From NCBI RefSeq assembly GCF_013393385.1, contig NZ_AP023239.1:124001-188000 (forward strand): a DNA stretch of 64,000 bases. Direction: 5' to 3'. Origin of the DNA: Paenibacillus sp. URB8-2 (GTDB taxonomy: Bacteria > Bacillota > Bacilli > Paenibacillales > Paenibacillaceae). A model generated the notes under the pieces. It did not search any database. It worked only from the letters and a program-made list of their open reading frames with translations, and was not told where the DNA came from. A program made the translations under genes and the position numbers. This document shows, piece after piece, positions 50,071 through 61,202 of this stretch (position 1 is its first letter; each line of letters starts with the position of its first letter).

Positions 50071-51162
50071 ATGAACAAGACGAACAAGCTTGTACGCACA
50101 TGGGGAGCTGGAATGATTGCGGCCGGGCTGCTGCTGGGTGGGACGGTGTTTCCTGCAGCAACGGGTGAAGCGGCGCCGGTTAAGGCTAAGGCTGATTATT
50201 CTCGGGTTGCCTTGAAGTTCAATGGAACCCTTACTTCGCAGCAGGGCATTTTCCGGGAGGGAAAGATATGGATCCCTGTAACTTTTCTTAAAAATACACT
50301 GGGTTTGCCGATCACCTATGACAAGGCGGAGAATAGCTATACCCTCGGACAGGGAATCCGCCAGGCCAAGCTGATGGTTTCCGAATATGGAATCTCTCTT
50401 GCGGTTAACGGCTACTTTATCAACGAGTATGAGGGCCGCAACTTTAAAAACCGTCTTTACGTTCCATTTGGTCTGCTCAGTGATTATTTGGGCTACCTTG
50501 GAGACTTTAGCGCTTCCTCCGGCAGATTGAATGTAATGCACCGGCCGCTGAACAAACTGACGGTAACGACGGAGACGTATACCAAGGAGGCCGATGGAGC
50601 AACGATCCAACTGGATTACCCGCAGATTTCGGGACTTGCGGAAGCCTCTGCGCAGAAGAGCATTAACGATACTCTAAAACAAGCTGCTATGAGCTTTGCC
50701 GCCGGTGCCGACACGGCGATAGCTGAAAAAAGCGAACAGGACCGTCCGTATGAATTCGACTCGAAATACGTGGTAACCTACAACCAGGACGGCGTCCTGA
50801 GCCTGGTCATGAGCCAGTACGGCTACACCGGAGGCGCTCACGGAATGACATTGCGCCAAGCCTTCACTTTCTCGCTTAAGGACGGCAAGCGTCTGCTTCT
50901 GGGCGACTTGTTTGGAGCCAATCCGAACTACAAAAAGCTTTTGAACGAGAAGGTCGGCAGGCTGTTAAAGGCAGACGAAGGCTATTTTGGCGGTTTTAAC
51001 GGCCTGAATACCGAGAAATACTTTTATCTTAAAGACGGCCGGGTAGTACTCTTCTTTCAATTATATGAATATACCCCGTATGCCGAAGGCTTTCCGGAGT
51101 TCACTTTCGCCTTTAAAGAACTGCTGCCGGACGGAAGCAGTCCGTTCGCCGGTTTAAAATAG
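50071..51162 (+). CDS. Secreted protein with copper-amine-oxidase-like stalk and DUF3298-type domain
   Basis: A 363-residue exported protein. Residues 1-35 are a signal peptide (LVRTWGAGMIAAGLLLGGTVF). Residues 40-165 resemble the copper amine oxidase N-terminal/stalk domain common in Paenibacillus surface proteins (REGKIWIPVTFLKNTLGLPITY, NRLYVPFGLLSDYLGY). Residues 175-360 resemble the DUF4163/DUF3298 pair (LDYPQISGL, YGYTGGAHGMTLRQAFTFSLKDGKRLLLGDLF, YAEGFPEFTFAF), also found in the anti-sigma factor RsiV. ATG 50071 follows AAAAGGAG. The function is unknown; a lysozyme-binding or wall role is only a guess. Confidence 0.8.
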   Translation: MNKTNKLVRTWGAGMIAAGLLLGGTVFPAATGEAAPVKAKADYSRVALKFNGTLTSQQGIFREGKIWIPVTFLKNTLGLPITYDKAENSYTLGQGIRQAKLMVSEYGISLAVNGYFINEYEGRNFKNRLYVPFGLLSDYLGYLGDFSASSGRLNVMHRPLNKLTVTTETYTKEADGATIQLDYPQISGLAEASAQKSINDTLKQAAMSFAAGADTAIAEKSEQDRPYEFDSKYVVTYNQDGVLSLVMSQYGYTGGAHGMTLRQAFTFSLKDGKRLLLGDLFGANPNYKKLLNEKVGRLLKADEGYFGGFNGLNTEKYFYLKDGRVVLFFQLYEYTPYAEGFPEFTFAFKELLPDGSSPFAGLK

Positions 51163-51255
51163 TTTTTTGACACTGGATATTCTCCCGTTACGAGTACGGC
51201 TTGCCGTTCATATGCTGAATGGTGACCGAGCCATATAGCGGGGAGGGAGAATGTC

Positions 51256-51897
51256 ATGGTATACAACTATACGGCGATCGGCGATTCGCTGACGACCGGC
51301 TTCGGAGCGATGCCGGGCAACGGCTTTGTTCCTGTGTACCGGCGGATGTCTGAGATTTCGCTCCGTACTTTTGTCGCCTATACGAACCTTGGAATCAACG
51401 GCTTGACTACAGCCGAACTGGAGAAGCTTGTTAGTTATAACCCGCAGTTTCGCCAATCACTTCGAGAGGCGGATCTTATCACGATTTCGATCGGGGGCAA
51501 TGATCTGATCCATGCCGCCAAGGCCGGGGGACAGTCTAATTCGCCGTCTTCTGTTTATCAAAATGCCCTGAAAGAATCCCGGAGGCATTTTGCCGGCATC
51601 ATGGGACAGATTCACCATGCGAAGGCGGGAGCCGGCAAGCCTTATATTATCCGGATTGTCGGATTATACAATCCGTATCCCCGGGTGGCAGAGGCCTCGG
51701 GCTGGGTCCGGCAGTTCAACCGCCTAATGGCGCAGTACAATAGCAAGGTATGCGGCTTTGCGGATATTTACGGAGCGTTTGCCGGATACGAGCGGGAATT
51801 GCTTTCCATCGACCATCTTCACCCTAATGGAAAAGGATACCGCGTCATTGCGGATCGGCTGCAGTCGATCGGATATGGAAGCCTGAGCCCAAATTGA
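51256..51897 (+). CDS. GDSL/SGNH-family lipase or esterase
   Basis: A 213-residue hydrolase without a signal peptide. SGNH blocks are all present: GDSLTTG (Ser11 nucleophile), the block II Gly in TNLGINGLTT, the block III GGND (Asn82) and block V DHLHPN with Asp and His of the triad. Block III and V spacing is normal. GGGAGGGAG precedes ATG 51256. The substrate is unknown. It shares a bidirectional terminator with clpP. Confidence 0.87.
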   Translation: MVYNYTAIGDSLTTGFGAMPGNGFVPVYRRMSEISLRTFVAYTNLGINGLTTAELEKLVSYNPQFRQSLREADLITISIGGNDLIHAAKAGGQSNSPSSVYQNALKESRRHFAGIMGQIHHAKAGAGKPYIIRIVGLYNPYPRVAEASGWVRQFNRLMAQYNSKVCGFADIYGAFAGYERELLSIDHLHPNGKGYRVIADRLQSIGYGSLSPN

Positions 51898-51905
51898 AGA
51901 CGTAA

Positions 51906-51950
51906 AAACCCCCTTTGCCCGTGATCATGGACAAAGGGGGTTTGCGTTTT
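51906..51950. terminator. Bidirectional terminator between the GDSL gene and clpP
   Basis: AAACCCCCTTTG (51906-51917) pairs with CAAAGGGGGTTT (51932-51943) around a 14-nt loop, with A- and T-rich flanks. Confidence 0.88.
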
Positions 51951-51971
51951 TATGAAAGTTTAACGGGAGTG

Positions 51972-52568
51972 TTATGCGCCGATTGATGCCGGTTTTTCGA
52001 TGACTTTATCGACAAGGCCGTATTCGGCCGCATCCGCTGCACTCATGAAATAGTCGCGATCCGTGTCCTTCTCGATGCGCTCAAGCGGTTGGCCGGTACG
52101 TTCCGCCAAAATCTTGTTCAGCTTGTCGCGCATTTTCAGAATGCGGCGGGCGCGAATTTCAATATCCGTAGCTTGTCCTTGGGCTCCTCCCAGCGGTTGG
52201 TGAATCATAATCTCGCTGTTCGGCAGCGCGTAGCGTTTGCCCTTCGCTCCGGCGTTGAGCAGGAATGCGCCCATGGAAGCGGCGAGACCGACGCAGATGG
52301 TGGATACGTCTGGCTTGATGAACTGCATCGTATCGAAAATCGCCATGCCAGCGGTGATCGATCCGCCTGGACTGTTAATGTACAAGGAAATATCTTTCTC
52401 CGGGTCCTCGGCGGCCAGGAAGAGCATTTGTGCGATGATGGAATTGGCTACCACGTCATTAACCTCAGTTCCAAGGAAAATGATGCGGTCCTTCAGCAGG
52501 CGGGAATAGATATCATACGCCCGCTCGCCGCGGCTGCTTTGTTCTACGACCATAGGAATGTAACTCAC
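51972..52568 (-). CDS. clpP: ATP-dependent Clp protease proteolytic subunit
   Basis: The serine protease core that degrades proteins delivered by ClpC, ClpX or ClpE. The 198-residue protein has the catalytic Ser98 in GLAASMGAF, His123 in IMIHQPLGG and the Asp in [14 protein letters not shown] is the start codon (52568), with AAGGAGG upstream ([20 protein letters not shown], a self-processing type N-terminus). It is regulated by heat or protein stress through the CtsR site upstream. Confidence 0.96.
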   Translation of the reverse strand: MSYIPMVVEQSSRGERAYDIYSRLLKDRIIFLGTEVNDVVANSIIAQMLFLAAEDPEKDISLYINSPGGSITAGMAIFDTMQFIKPDVSTICVGLAASMGAFLLNAGAKGKRYALPNSEIMIHQPLGGAQGQATDIEIRARRILKMRDKLNKILAERTGQPLERIEKDTDRDYFMSAADAAEYGLVDKVIEKPASIGA

Positions 52569-52646
52569 GTGGAAAACCTCCTTGAATTAGATCTTCAAAA
52601 ATGGATTTCGTACAGCTTCATTTTTTACTGTTACCGTATTACCCAC

Positions 52647-52675
52647 ATGATAAACAAATTCAAACAAAAAGTCAA
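52647..52675 (-). promoter_or_regulatory. Promoter of clpP
   Basis: On the minus strand TTGACT (52675-52670) and TATCAT (52652-52647) are 17 nt apart. The -35 lies inside the CtsR site. Confidence 0.8.
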
Positions 52676-52686
52676 AGAAAGTCAAA
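52670..52686. promoter_or_regulatory. CtsR operator of clpP
   Basis: AGTCAAAGAAAGTCAAA is a direct heptad repeat AGTCAAA-NNN-AGTCAAA and matches the CtsR consensus (A/G)GTCAAANAN(A/G)GTCAAA exactly. It overlaps the clpP -35 box, so binding would block RNA polymerase. Confidence 0.88.
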
Positions 52687-52694
52687 CTCATCAT

Positions 52695-52721
52695 AAAAAA
52701 AAGCGCCATCGCATGGCGCTT
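52695..52721 (-). terminator. Terminator of tRNA-Arg (minus strand)
   Basis: AAGCGCCAT/ATGGCGCTT (52701-52709 with 52713-52721) with a 3-nt loop. Read on the minus strand it is followed by a run of T residues (52700-52695). Confidence 0.85.
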
Positions 52722-52757
52722 GGGTTAAACATTCAAGGTTTGGTTAAAGAAATAATG

Positions 52758-52832
52758 TGGCGCGCCCGCCAAGAATCGAACTTGGATCTCAGGCTTCGGA
52801 GGCCTACGTCATATCCATTGGACCACGGGCGC
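52758..52832 (-). tRNA. tRNA-Arg (anticodon CCG)
   Basis: A 75-nt cloverleaf on the minus strand with acceptor GCGCCCG/CGGGCGC, anticodon loop CTCCGAA and encoded CCA. It stands alone between clpP and cggR. Confidence 0.94.
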
Positions 52833-52975
52833 AACAGAAATTATTATAATATAAAATTCGGAGCATTGCAACTCCCGATTCATTTTATAGGTCAACAGCA
52901 CCGATTCTCCGCGAAAACAATGCGAATGTCCATGCATAAGAAGAAAAGAGGTTGTGAATTCTAGTTTCGGAGCCC

Positions 52976-53004
52976 TTGCGCTCAGGGCAATATTTGGGTA
53001 GAAT
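52976..53004 (+). promoter_or_regulatory. Promoter of the cggR-glycolysis operon
   Basis: TTGCGC at 52976-52981 and TAGAAT at 52999-53004 have a 17-nt spacer. Initiation near 53011 falls on the CggR operator. Confidence 0.7.
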
Positions 53005-53010
53005 AATTGG

Positions 53011-53046
53011 TGGGACTTAAAAAGTTAACCCGGGACGTTTTAAGAC
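53011..53046 (+). promoter_or_regulatory. CggR operator
   Basis: TGGGAC (53011-53016) and CGGGAC (53031-53036) are 20 bases apart, each followed after six bases by AGTT or AGAC. This is the layout of the Bacillus CggR operator CGGGACN6TGTCN4CGGGACN6TGTC. Fructose-1,6-bisphosphate releases CggR in Bacillus. Confidence 0.8.
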
Positions 53047-53093
53047 CATAGAGAAGGGGAAGAAGTGAAAGACGAAGTTGCAGGAGTGAAAGC

Positions 53094-54170
53094 ATGCGTA
53101 ACTTATTGGAAATCCAAAAGCAGCTTCTGCCTGACCTCATGGAAACCCTCAAAAGACGGTATACGATTCTTCATCAGATCCTGTTGTCGGATATTATCGG
53201 CCGCAGAACGCTCGCCGCTTCGCTTGATATGACTGAGCGGGTGCTTCGTGCGGAAACGGACCTTCTGAAGTCGCAGGGGCTCATCGAGATCGAGAGTGTT
53301 GGCATGCGGATCAGCGATGCCGGACGGAAACTGCTTGACTTGCTCGAGCCTGTGGCCAAAAGCTTGTTTGGCCTTGATGATCTGGAAGAGAAAATTCGTT
53401 CGACTTACGGTTTGAAGAAGGTTGTCGTGGTGCCGGGCGATTGTGAAGCTTCGCCCTTTACCAAGAGAGAGCTTGGGAGAGCCGGAGCCAGAGCGCTGCT
53501 GAGCGTGCTGCGCACCGACGACACGATTGCTGTCACAGGCGGCTCGACGCTGTCCGAATTGGCGGAGCAGATGACCGCTCCAATGTCCTTGTCTTACCGG
53601 GACGCTTTGATCGTTCCAGCAAGAGGCGGACTAGGAGAAAGCGTTGAATTTCAGGCGAATACCATCGCTTCGACGATGGCCAAGCGGATAGGAGCGCATT
53701 ACCGGCTGCTGCATGTGCCCGACTTGCTCAGCGAGGATGCCTATCAGTCGCTGGCTCACGAACCGAACATTTCGGAAATTGTACAGATTATCCGCCGTTC
53801 GAGAATTATTGTGCATGGAATCGGAGATGCTGTGGAAATGACCCGCCGCCGAAGACTGGACGACGAGACCGTCAGCAAGATCAAGAGCGCGGGCGCCGTT
53901 GCCGAATCCTTCGGTCACTACTTTAACGAGCAGGGCAAGGTGGTCCATTCCATGTTGACCATGGGACTCCGCCTTGAGGATATCATTCGGACGGAGATCG
54001 TCATCGGCATAGCCGGAGGCAAGCGGAAAGCCAAAGCCATTCACGCCGTGCTGCGGTTCGGCCAAGAGAACATACTCGTCATAGATGAAGCCGCAGCGGC
54101 CGAAATCGTCAGGGAAATTGACGAATATAACGCCGCATCCGAGCAGATTCCGCATTACGGCGAGCATTAG
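53094..54170 (+). CDS. cggR: Central glycolytic genes regulator CggR
   Basis: A SorC/DeoR-type repressor of the gapA operon. The 358-residue protein has an N-terminal winged helix-turn-helix (GRRTLAASLDMTERVLRAETDLLKSQGLI, about residues 36-64) and a sugar-phosphate-binding C-terminal domain with DTIAVTGGSTLSELAEQM and the VPARGGLGESVEFQANTIAS phosphate-binding region. ATG 53094 follows CAGGAGTG. It is the first gene of the operon and lies downstream of its own operator, so it is autoregulated; fructose-1,6-bisphosphate is the expected inducer. Confidence 0.94.
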   Translation: MRNLLEIQKQLLPDLMETLKRRYTILHQILLSDIIGRRTLAASLDMTERVLRAETDLLKSQGLIEIESVGMRISDAGRKLLDLLEPVAKSLFGLDDLEEKIRSTYGLKKVVVVPGDCEASPFTKRELGRAGARALLSVLRTDDTIAVTGGSTLSELAEQMTAPMSLSYRDALIVPARGGLGESVEFQANTIASTMAKRIGAHYRLLHVPDLLSEDAYQSLAHEPNISEIVQIIRRSRIIVHGIGDAVEMTRRRRLDDETVSKIKSAGAVAESFGHYFNEQGKVVHSMLTMGLRLEDIIRTEIVIGIAGGKRKAKAIHAVLRFGQENILVIDEAAAAEIVREIDEYNAASEQIPHYGEH

Positions 54171-54261
54171 CATTTATTATGCTTTATACTTAAACCTGTT
54201 GTCTTGATAAGCCTAAGGCTTGTCTTGAATAAATAAAACGAAATTTAGGAGGAACTATTCA

Positions 54262-55272
54262 ATGACTGTAAAAGTAGGTATTAACGGATTTGGACGTATT
54301 GGCCGCCTCGCATTCCGCCGGATTCAAGACGTGGAAGGTATCGAAGTGGTAGCAATCAATGACCTGACTGATGCCAAGATGCTGGCGCACTTGTTGAAAT
54401 ATGATACAACTCAAGGCAAATTCCAAGGCGAAGTTGAAGTTCATGACGGATTCTTCAAAGTGAACGGCCAAGAAGTTAAGGTTCTGGCTAACCGCAACCC
54501 TGAAGAACTGCCTTGGGGCGACCTGGGCGTAGATATCGTTCTGGAGTGCACAGGCTTCTTCACTTCCAAAGAAAAAGCTGAGCTTCACCTGAAAGGCGGA
54601 GCGAAAAAAGTCGTTATCTCCGCACCTGCTACAGGCGAAATGAAGACTGTTGTATACAACGTTAACCACGACGTTCTTGACGGTTCCGAAACCGTTATTT
54701 CCGGCGCATCCTGCACAACGAACTGCCTGGCTCCTATGGCCAAAGTTCTGAACGATAAGTTCGGTGTTGTTGAAGGCCTGATGACTACAATCCATGCTTA
54801 CACCGGCGACCAAAACACGCTGGACGCTCCGCATAGCAAAGGCGACTTCAGACGCGCCCGCGCAGCTGCCGAGAACATTATCCCTAACACCACTGGTGCT
54901 GCAAAAGCAATCGGCCTGGTTATTCCTGCGCTGAAAGGCAAACTCGACGGTGCTGCTCAACGCGTACCGGTACCTACAGGTTCCCTGACAGAGCTGGTTA
55001 CTGTTCTGGAAAAGAACGTAACGGTAGACGAAATTAATGCGGCAATGAAAGAAGCTTCCGATCCGGAAACTTACGGCTACACGGAAGACGAAATCGTATC
55101 CTCCGACATCAAAGGCCTGACTTTCGGTTCCCTGTTCGACGCTACGCAAACTAAAGTTCTGTCCGTTGGCGACAAGCAGCTCGTTAAGACTGTAGCTTGG
55201 TACGACAACGAAATGTCCTACACTGCTCAGCTCGTTCGTACGCTGGAACACTTCGCAAAACTGACTAAATAA
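54262..55272 (+). CDS. gapA: Glyceraldehyde-3-phosphate dehydrogenase, NAD-dependent
   Basis: Oxidises glyceraldehyde-3-phosphate to 1,3-bisphosphoglycerate. The 336-residue protein has the NAD motif [15 protein letters not shown], Asp34 region AINDLTD (NAD preference) and the catalytic Cys151 in [12 protein letters not shown]. The sugar-phosphate segments [20 protein letters not shown] and WYDNEMSY are present. TAGGAGGAAC precedes ATG 54262. Codon bias is very strong (GAA, AAA, CGT/CGC, GGC), indicating very high expression. Confidence 0.98.
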   Translation: MTVKVGINGFGRIGRLAFRRIQDVEGIEVVAINDLTDAKMLAHLLKYDTTQGKFQGEVEVHDGFFKVNGQEVKVLANRNPEELPWGDLGVDIVLECTGFFTSKEKAELHLKGGAKKVVISAPATGEMKTVVYNVNHDVLDGSETVISGASCTTNCLAPMAKVLNDKFGVVEGLMTTIHAYTGDQNTLDAPHSKGDFRRARAAAENIIPNTTGAAKAIGLVIPALKGKLDGAAQRVPVPTGSLTELVTVLEKNVTVDEINAAMKEASDPETYGYTEDEIVSSDIKGLTFGSLFDATQTKVLSVGDKQLVKTVAWYDNEMSYTAQLVRTLEHFAKLTK

Positions 55273-55300
55273 TTTAAAGATTTTAAATAGCATCATCCAT

Positions 55301-55338
55301 AGAGCGGAAACAGCAGTTTATTGTTTCCGCTCTTTTCC
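55301..55338 (+). terminator. Hairpin between gapA and pgk, possible partial terminator
   Basis: A perfect 12-bp stem AGAGCGGAAACA/TGTTTCCGCTCT (55301-55312 with 55322-55333) is followed by only a short T-tract (TTT). It could reduce read-through from cggR-gapA or protect the gapA mRNA end. Confidence 0.65.
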
Positions 55339-55507
55339 GAAATACAAGACAATCGCAGCATATTTCGCCTAATCGTATGTTATAGTTCTTTCGGAAAAAC
55401 GGATGCCGTCCTTTAGAAGGTCGCAGCCGTTTCTTCTTGATGCAAACTCTATGCGGTGCCCCTGTATTCCAAGAGTGGAACAATTCCGGGTGTGGAGGTT
55501 AAAAGTC

Positions 55508-56689
55508 ATGAGCAAAAAAAGTGTCCGTGATGTAGAAGTAACAGGTAAACGCGTATTTGTCCGCGTGGATTTCAACGTGCCGCTGGAAGATGGCAAAATC
55601 ACCGACGACACGCGTATCCGCGAGACGCTGCCGACGATCAAATATTTGATCGAAAATGGAGCTAAAATCATTCTGGCGAGCCATATGGGCCGTCCTAAAG
55701 GCCAATTCGTCGATTCCATGCGTCTGACTCCGGCTGCCGAGCGTCTGTCCGTGCTTCTGGGCAAACCGGTTGCCAAAGCTGACGAAGCGGTTGGCGAAGC
55801 GGTAAAAGCGAAAATCGCCGAATTGAATGAGGGCGACGTTCTCGTGCTTGAGAATGTCCGTTTCTACCCGGGTGAAGAGAAGAACGATCCGGAGCTTGCG
55901 AAGCAGTTCTCCGAACTGGCCGATCTGTTCGTTAACGACGCATTCGGCGCGGCGCACCGTGCGCATGCTTCGACCGAAGGTATCGCCCATTATCTGCCGG
56001 CCGTATCTGGACTTCTGATGGAGAAGGAATTGAACGTACTGGGCAAAGCCTTGTCCAATCCGGAGCGTCCTTTCACCGCGATTATCGGCGGTTCGAAGGT
56101 TAAAGACAAGATCGACGTTATCGACAACCTGCTGACGCTGGCAGACAACGTGCTGATCGGCGGCGGGCTGTCTTATACTTTCACCAAAGCTCAAGGACAC
56201 GAAGTCGGAAAATCCTTGCTCGATGAAGAAAAAATCGATACCGCACTTGGCTTTATTGAAAAAGCAAAGAAGCTCGGCAAGAACTTTCTGCTGCCGGTTG
56301 ACGCTGTTGTGGCCGACAAATTTGGTGCCGACGCAAACACGAAGACCGTAGACATTTCTGAAATTCCTGCAGACTGGATGGGTCTGGATATCGGTCCGAA
56401 GACCGCCGCAATGTATGCAGATGTAATCAAGAACTCCAAGCTGGTCGTTTGGAACGGACCGATGGGCGTATTTGAAATCGATATTTTCGCAGAAGGCACG
56501 AAAGCAGTTGCTGAAGCCTGCGCGAAAACCGAAGGCTACACCGTTATCGGCGGCGGCGACTCCGCAGCTGCGGCTGAGAAGTTCAAGCTGGCCGATCAAA
56601 TGGACCATATCTCCACCGGAGGCGGCGCATCGCTTGAATTCATGGAAGGCAAGGCTCTTCCTGGTGTAGTGGCGCTGAACGACAAGTAA
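55508..56689 (+). CDS. pgk: Phosphoglycerate kinase
   Basis: Transfers phosphate from 1,3-bisphosphoglycerate to ADP. ATG 55508 ([25 protein letters not shown]) gives 393 residues and follows GTGGAGG; the open frame upstream to 55403 has no site and is unlike the family. Motifs: [39 protein letters not shown] and the nucleotide segment [21 protein letters not shown] -10-like box at 55381 may give an extra promoter. Confidence 0.97.
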   Translation: MSKKSVRDVEVTGKRVFVRVDFNVPLEDGKITDDTRIRETLPTIKYLIENGAKIILASHMGRPKGQFVDSMRLTPAAERLSVLLGKPVAKADEAVGEAVKAKIAELNEGDVLVLENVRFYPGEEKNDPELAKQFSELADLFVNDAFGAAHRAHASTEGIAHYLPAVSGLLMEKELNVLGKALSNPERPFTAIIGGSKVKDKIDVIDNLLTLADNVLIGGGLSYTFTKAQGHEVGKSLLDEEKIDTALGFIEKAKKLGKNFLLPVDAVVADKFGADANTKTVDISEIPADWMGLDIGPKTAAMYADVIKNSKLVVWNGPMGVFEIDIFAEGTKAVAEACAKTEGYTVIGGGDSAAAAEKFKLADQMDHISTGGGASLEFMEGKALPGVVALNDK

Positions 56690-56698
56690 GACGTATAA

Positions 56699-57471
<773 letters not shown>

Positions 57472-57472
<1 letters not shown>

Positions 57473-59016
57473 TGTCTGCACCTAGACCGGTAGCACTGAT
57501 TATTATGGACGGTTTCGGTCTGCGTAACACGGCGGAAGGCAACGCCGTCGCACAGGCCAACAAGCCTAACTACGACCGCTACCTGAAGCAATACCCTAAC
57601 ACGACGCTTACCGCCTGCGGCGAAGCCGTAGGACTTCCGGAAGGTCAAATGGGCAACTCCGAAGTGGGACACCTTAACATCGGCGCAGGCCGGATTGTAT
57701 ACCAGGATCTGACCCGCATCGATAAGTCCATTCGCGACGGAGAGTTTTTTGAGAATGAAACGCTGGTGGAAGCGGTAAAACACGCCAAATCGACCGGCAA
57801 AAAGCTGCATCTGTACGCGCTGGTATCCGACGGAGGGGTACACAGCCATATCAATCACTTGTTCGCCATGCTTGAGCTTGCCAAGAAGGAAGAGTTGAAC
57901 GACGTGTTCATCCACGCCTTCATGGACGGTCGCGACGTCCCGCCGGACAGCGGCCAGAAGTTCGTTCAATCACTTATTGCGAAGATTGAAGAAGTAGGGG
58001 TAGGCAAAATCGCTACGGTATCCGGACGTTACTTCGCAATGGACCGCGACAAACGCTGGGATCGGGTAGAAAAGGCTTACCGCGCCATGGTTTACGGCGA
58101 AGGACCGAAATTTACGGACGCATTGCAGGCGATCACAGCTTCGTACCAGAATTCCGTGTATGATGAGTTCGTTGAGCCTTGCGTGATCGTGGACGAAGAA
58201 GGCAAACCGGTAACGACTGTGGAAAGCGGCGATTCCGTCGTATTCCTGAACTTCCGTCCGGACCGTGCCATTCAGCTGTCCCAAGTATTTACGAACGCGG
58301 ATTTCCGCGGCTTTGATCGGGGCCTATTGTTCCCGCAAAATCTTCATTTCGTCTGCTTGACCACGTTCAGCGAAACCGTTCAGGGATATGTCGCCTACAA
58401 ACCGAAGAATCTGGACAACACACTTGGCGAAGTGCTGGTTCAGAACAACAAGAAGCAGCTGCGCATTGCGGAGACCGAGAAGTATCCGCACGTAACGTTC
58501 TTCTTCAGCGGCGGACGCGACGTCGAACTGCCGGGAGAGACCCGTGTTTTGATCAACTCCCCGAAGGTGGCAACGTACGACCTGCAGCCGGAAATGAGCG
58601 CCTACGAGGTCGCTGCCGCTTGTGTGGCTGAGATTGAAGCAGACAAACATGATGCCATTATCCTGAACTTCGCCAATCCCGACATGGTTGGGCACTCCGG
58701 CATGCTGGAGCCGACGATTAAGGCGGTTGAAGTGACGGACGAATGTGTAGGCAAAGTAGTCGAGGCCGTTCGTGCCAAAGGCGGCGTGACGATCATTATT
58801 GCCGACCACGGCAATGCTGATATGGTATTCGACGAAGAAGGCCGTCCGTTTACGGCGCATACGACCAACCCGGTTCCGTTTATCGTGACGGATGAGAATG
58901 TGGTTCTTCGCGATCACGGCATTCTCGCGGATGTGGCGCCGACGATTCTGGACCTGATGGGCCTTCCGCAGCCTGCGGAAATGACCGGACAATCCATGAT
59001 TGCCAGCCGCAAGTAA
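57472..59016 (+). CDS. gpmI: 2,3-bisphosphoglycerate-independent phosphoglycerate mutase
   Basis: Interconverts 3- and 2-phosphoglycerate with two Mn ions, the enzyme type used in spore formers. The 514-residue protein has [11 protein letters not shown] with a metal Asp, the phosphoserine nucleophile in [26 protein letters not shown] and [11 protein letters not shown]. The C-terminal metal sites are [10 protein letters not shown] and [12 protein letters not shown]. Its Mn enzyme is strongly pH-dependent in Bacillus spores, relevant to a sporulating organism. Confidence 0.98.
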
Positions 59017-59085
59017 TACGGACAAGACTTTACGATGTACTGCAAGGCTTTATCAAGACTAAATCTTTGTTAAAAAGGAGATTGA

Positions 59086-60378
<1,293 letters not shown>

Positions 60379-60417
60379 TAAGGTTCACTCGAACCTTATG
60401 AACGGTTAGGATATAGA

Positions 60418-60460
60418 GACTGCTTCCCGGTCATTTAATGATCGAGGGGCAGTCTTTTTT
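60418..60460 (+). terminator. Terminator of the glycolytic operon
   Basis: GACTGC (60418-60423) pairs with GCAGTC (60449-60454), with further internal pairing GGTCAT/ATGATC, followed by six T residues. Confidence 0.85.
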
Positions 60461-60502
60461 CAATAGTGTGCGGCCTGCAACGTGTCTCAGCAATCAATTA
60501 AG

Positions 60503-60531
60503 TTGTATTACTACAGGCTGTATGGTAAAAT
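60503..60531 (+). promoter_or_regulatory. Promoter of secG
   Basis: TTGTAT at 60503-60508 and TAAAAT at 60526-60531 have a 17-nt spacer, with an extended -10 TGG just upstream. Confidence 0.72.
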
Positions 60532-60604
60532 AAAAACGCTGTTTATGAAACGTGAGTAGTAAATTCACATAGATAGTGATGCTTAGACGTAGGGGGTGGA
60601 ATGA

Positions 60605-60838
60605 ATGGATATTTTTCTGAAAGTGCTGCTTCTGATTTTTTCTATCGGACTGATTACGGTGGTTCTGCTGCAAAAAGGCAAGAGCGCAGGCCTTGCAGGC
60701 GCCATCTCCGGTGGAGCTGAGCATCTGTTTGGCAAGACGAAAGCGCGGGGTATGGACCTGGTGCTGCAGCGTATAACGGTAGGACTGGCGGCGGGATTCT
60801 TTATTCTGTCCATTATTGTTGCCGTTGTGGTTGACTAA
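60605..60838 (+). CDS. secG: Preprotein translocase subunit SecG
   Basis: A small accessory subunit of the SecYEG protein-export channel. The 77 residues contain two membrane segments (about 3-20 and 55-75) joined by the conserved loop [27 protein letters not shown] 60605 follows GGGGGTGG. It lies between eno and rnr, as in Bacillus, though the carboxylesterase gene often found there is absent. Confidence 0.95.
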   Translation: MDIFLKVLLLIFSIGLITVVLLQKGKSAGLAGAISGGAEHLFGKTKARGMDLVLQRITVGLAAGFFILSIIVAVVVD

Positions 60839-60853
60839 AATAGACTAATGGAA

Positions 60854-60887
60854 CCTTCGCTCTTTACGATGGAGCGGGGGTTTTTTT
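60854..60887 (+). terminator. Terminator after secG
   Basis: CCTTCGCTC (60854-60862) pairs, with two G-U pairs, with GAGCGGGGG (60872-60880), followed by seven T residues. Confidence 0.85.
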
Positions 60888-61202
60888 GTAGCCGGCTTGA
60901 GATATGTAAGAATTGGAAAATGAAACTCTGCAACGTGGCTCCTATTGCCCAGCCAACATTCCTTAGGCAGAAACAGATGCGGGATAGAAGTTGGATTTCT
61001 AAGCAAGAATAACAATAAGAAGGACGGAACTTACCGAATCGCTATAAAATGGTGGAGGAAGCAGCGTCTTGTTCGAAACGGGATTTTGCAGCGGTGGGAA
61101 GGGATGCCGGGGATTGATTTCGTGTATACTAGGGTATGAAGTATATAAGACATAAAAGTACATACCAGCCGGCGGCCTGCGCCGCGGCGGGCCGAGGTGA
61201 CG
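60888..61202. other. Intergenic region before rnr
   Basis: About 315 bases with no supported gene. A 64-codon frame at 60945-61139 lacks a ribosome-binding site. A -10-like TATACT at 61125-61130, about 70 bases before rnr, may be its promoter, but no good -35 is seen. The last 40 bases are GC-rich and can fold. Confidence 0.4.

Noticed and set aside
60945..61139. 64-codon frame between secG and rnr
   Set aside because: No ribosome-binding site, unusual composition and no recognisable family; it overlaps the probable rnr promoter.
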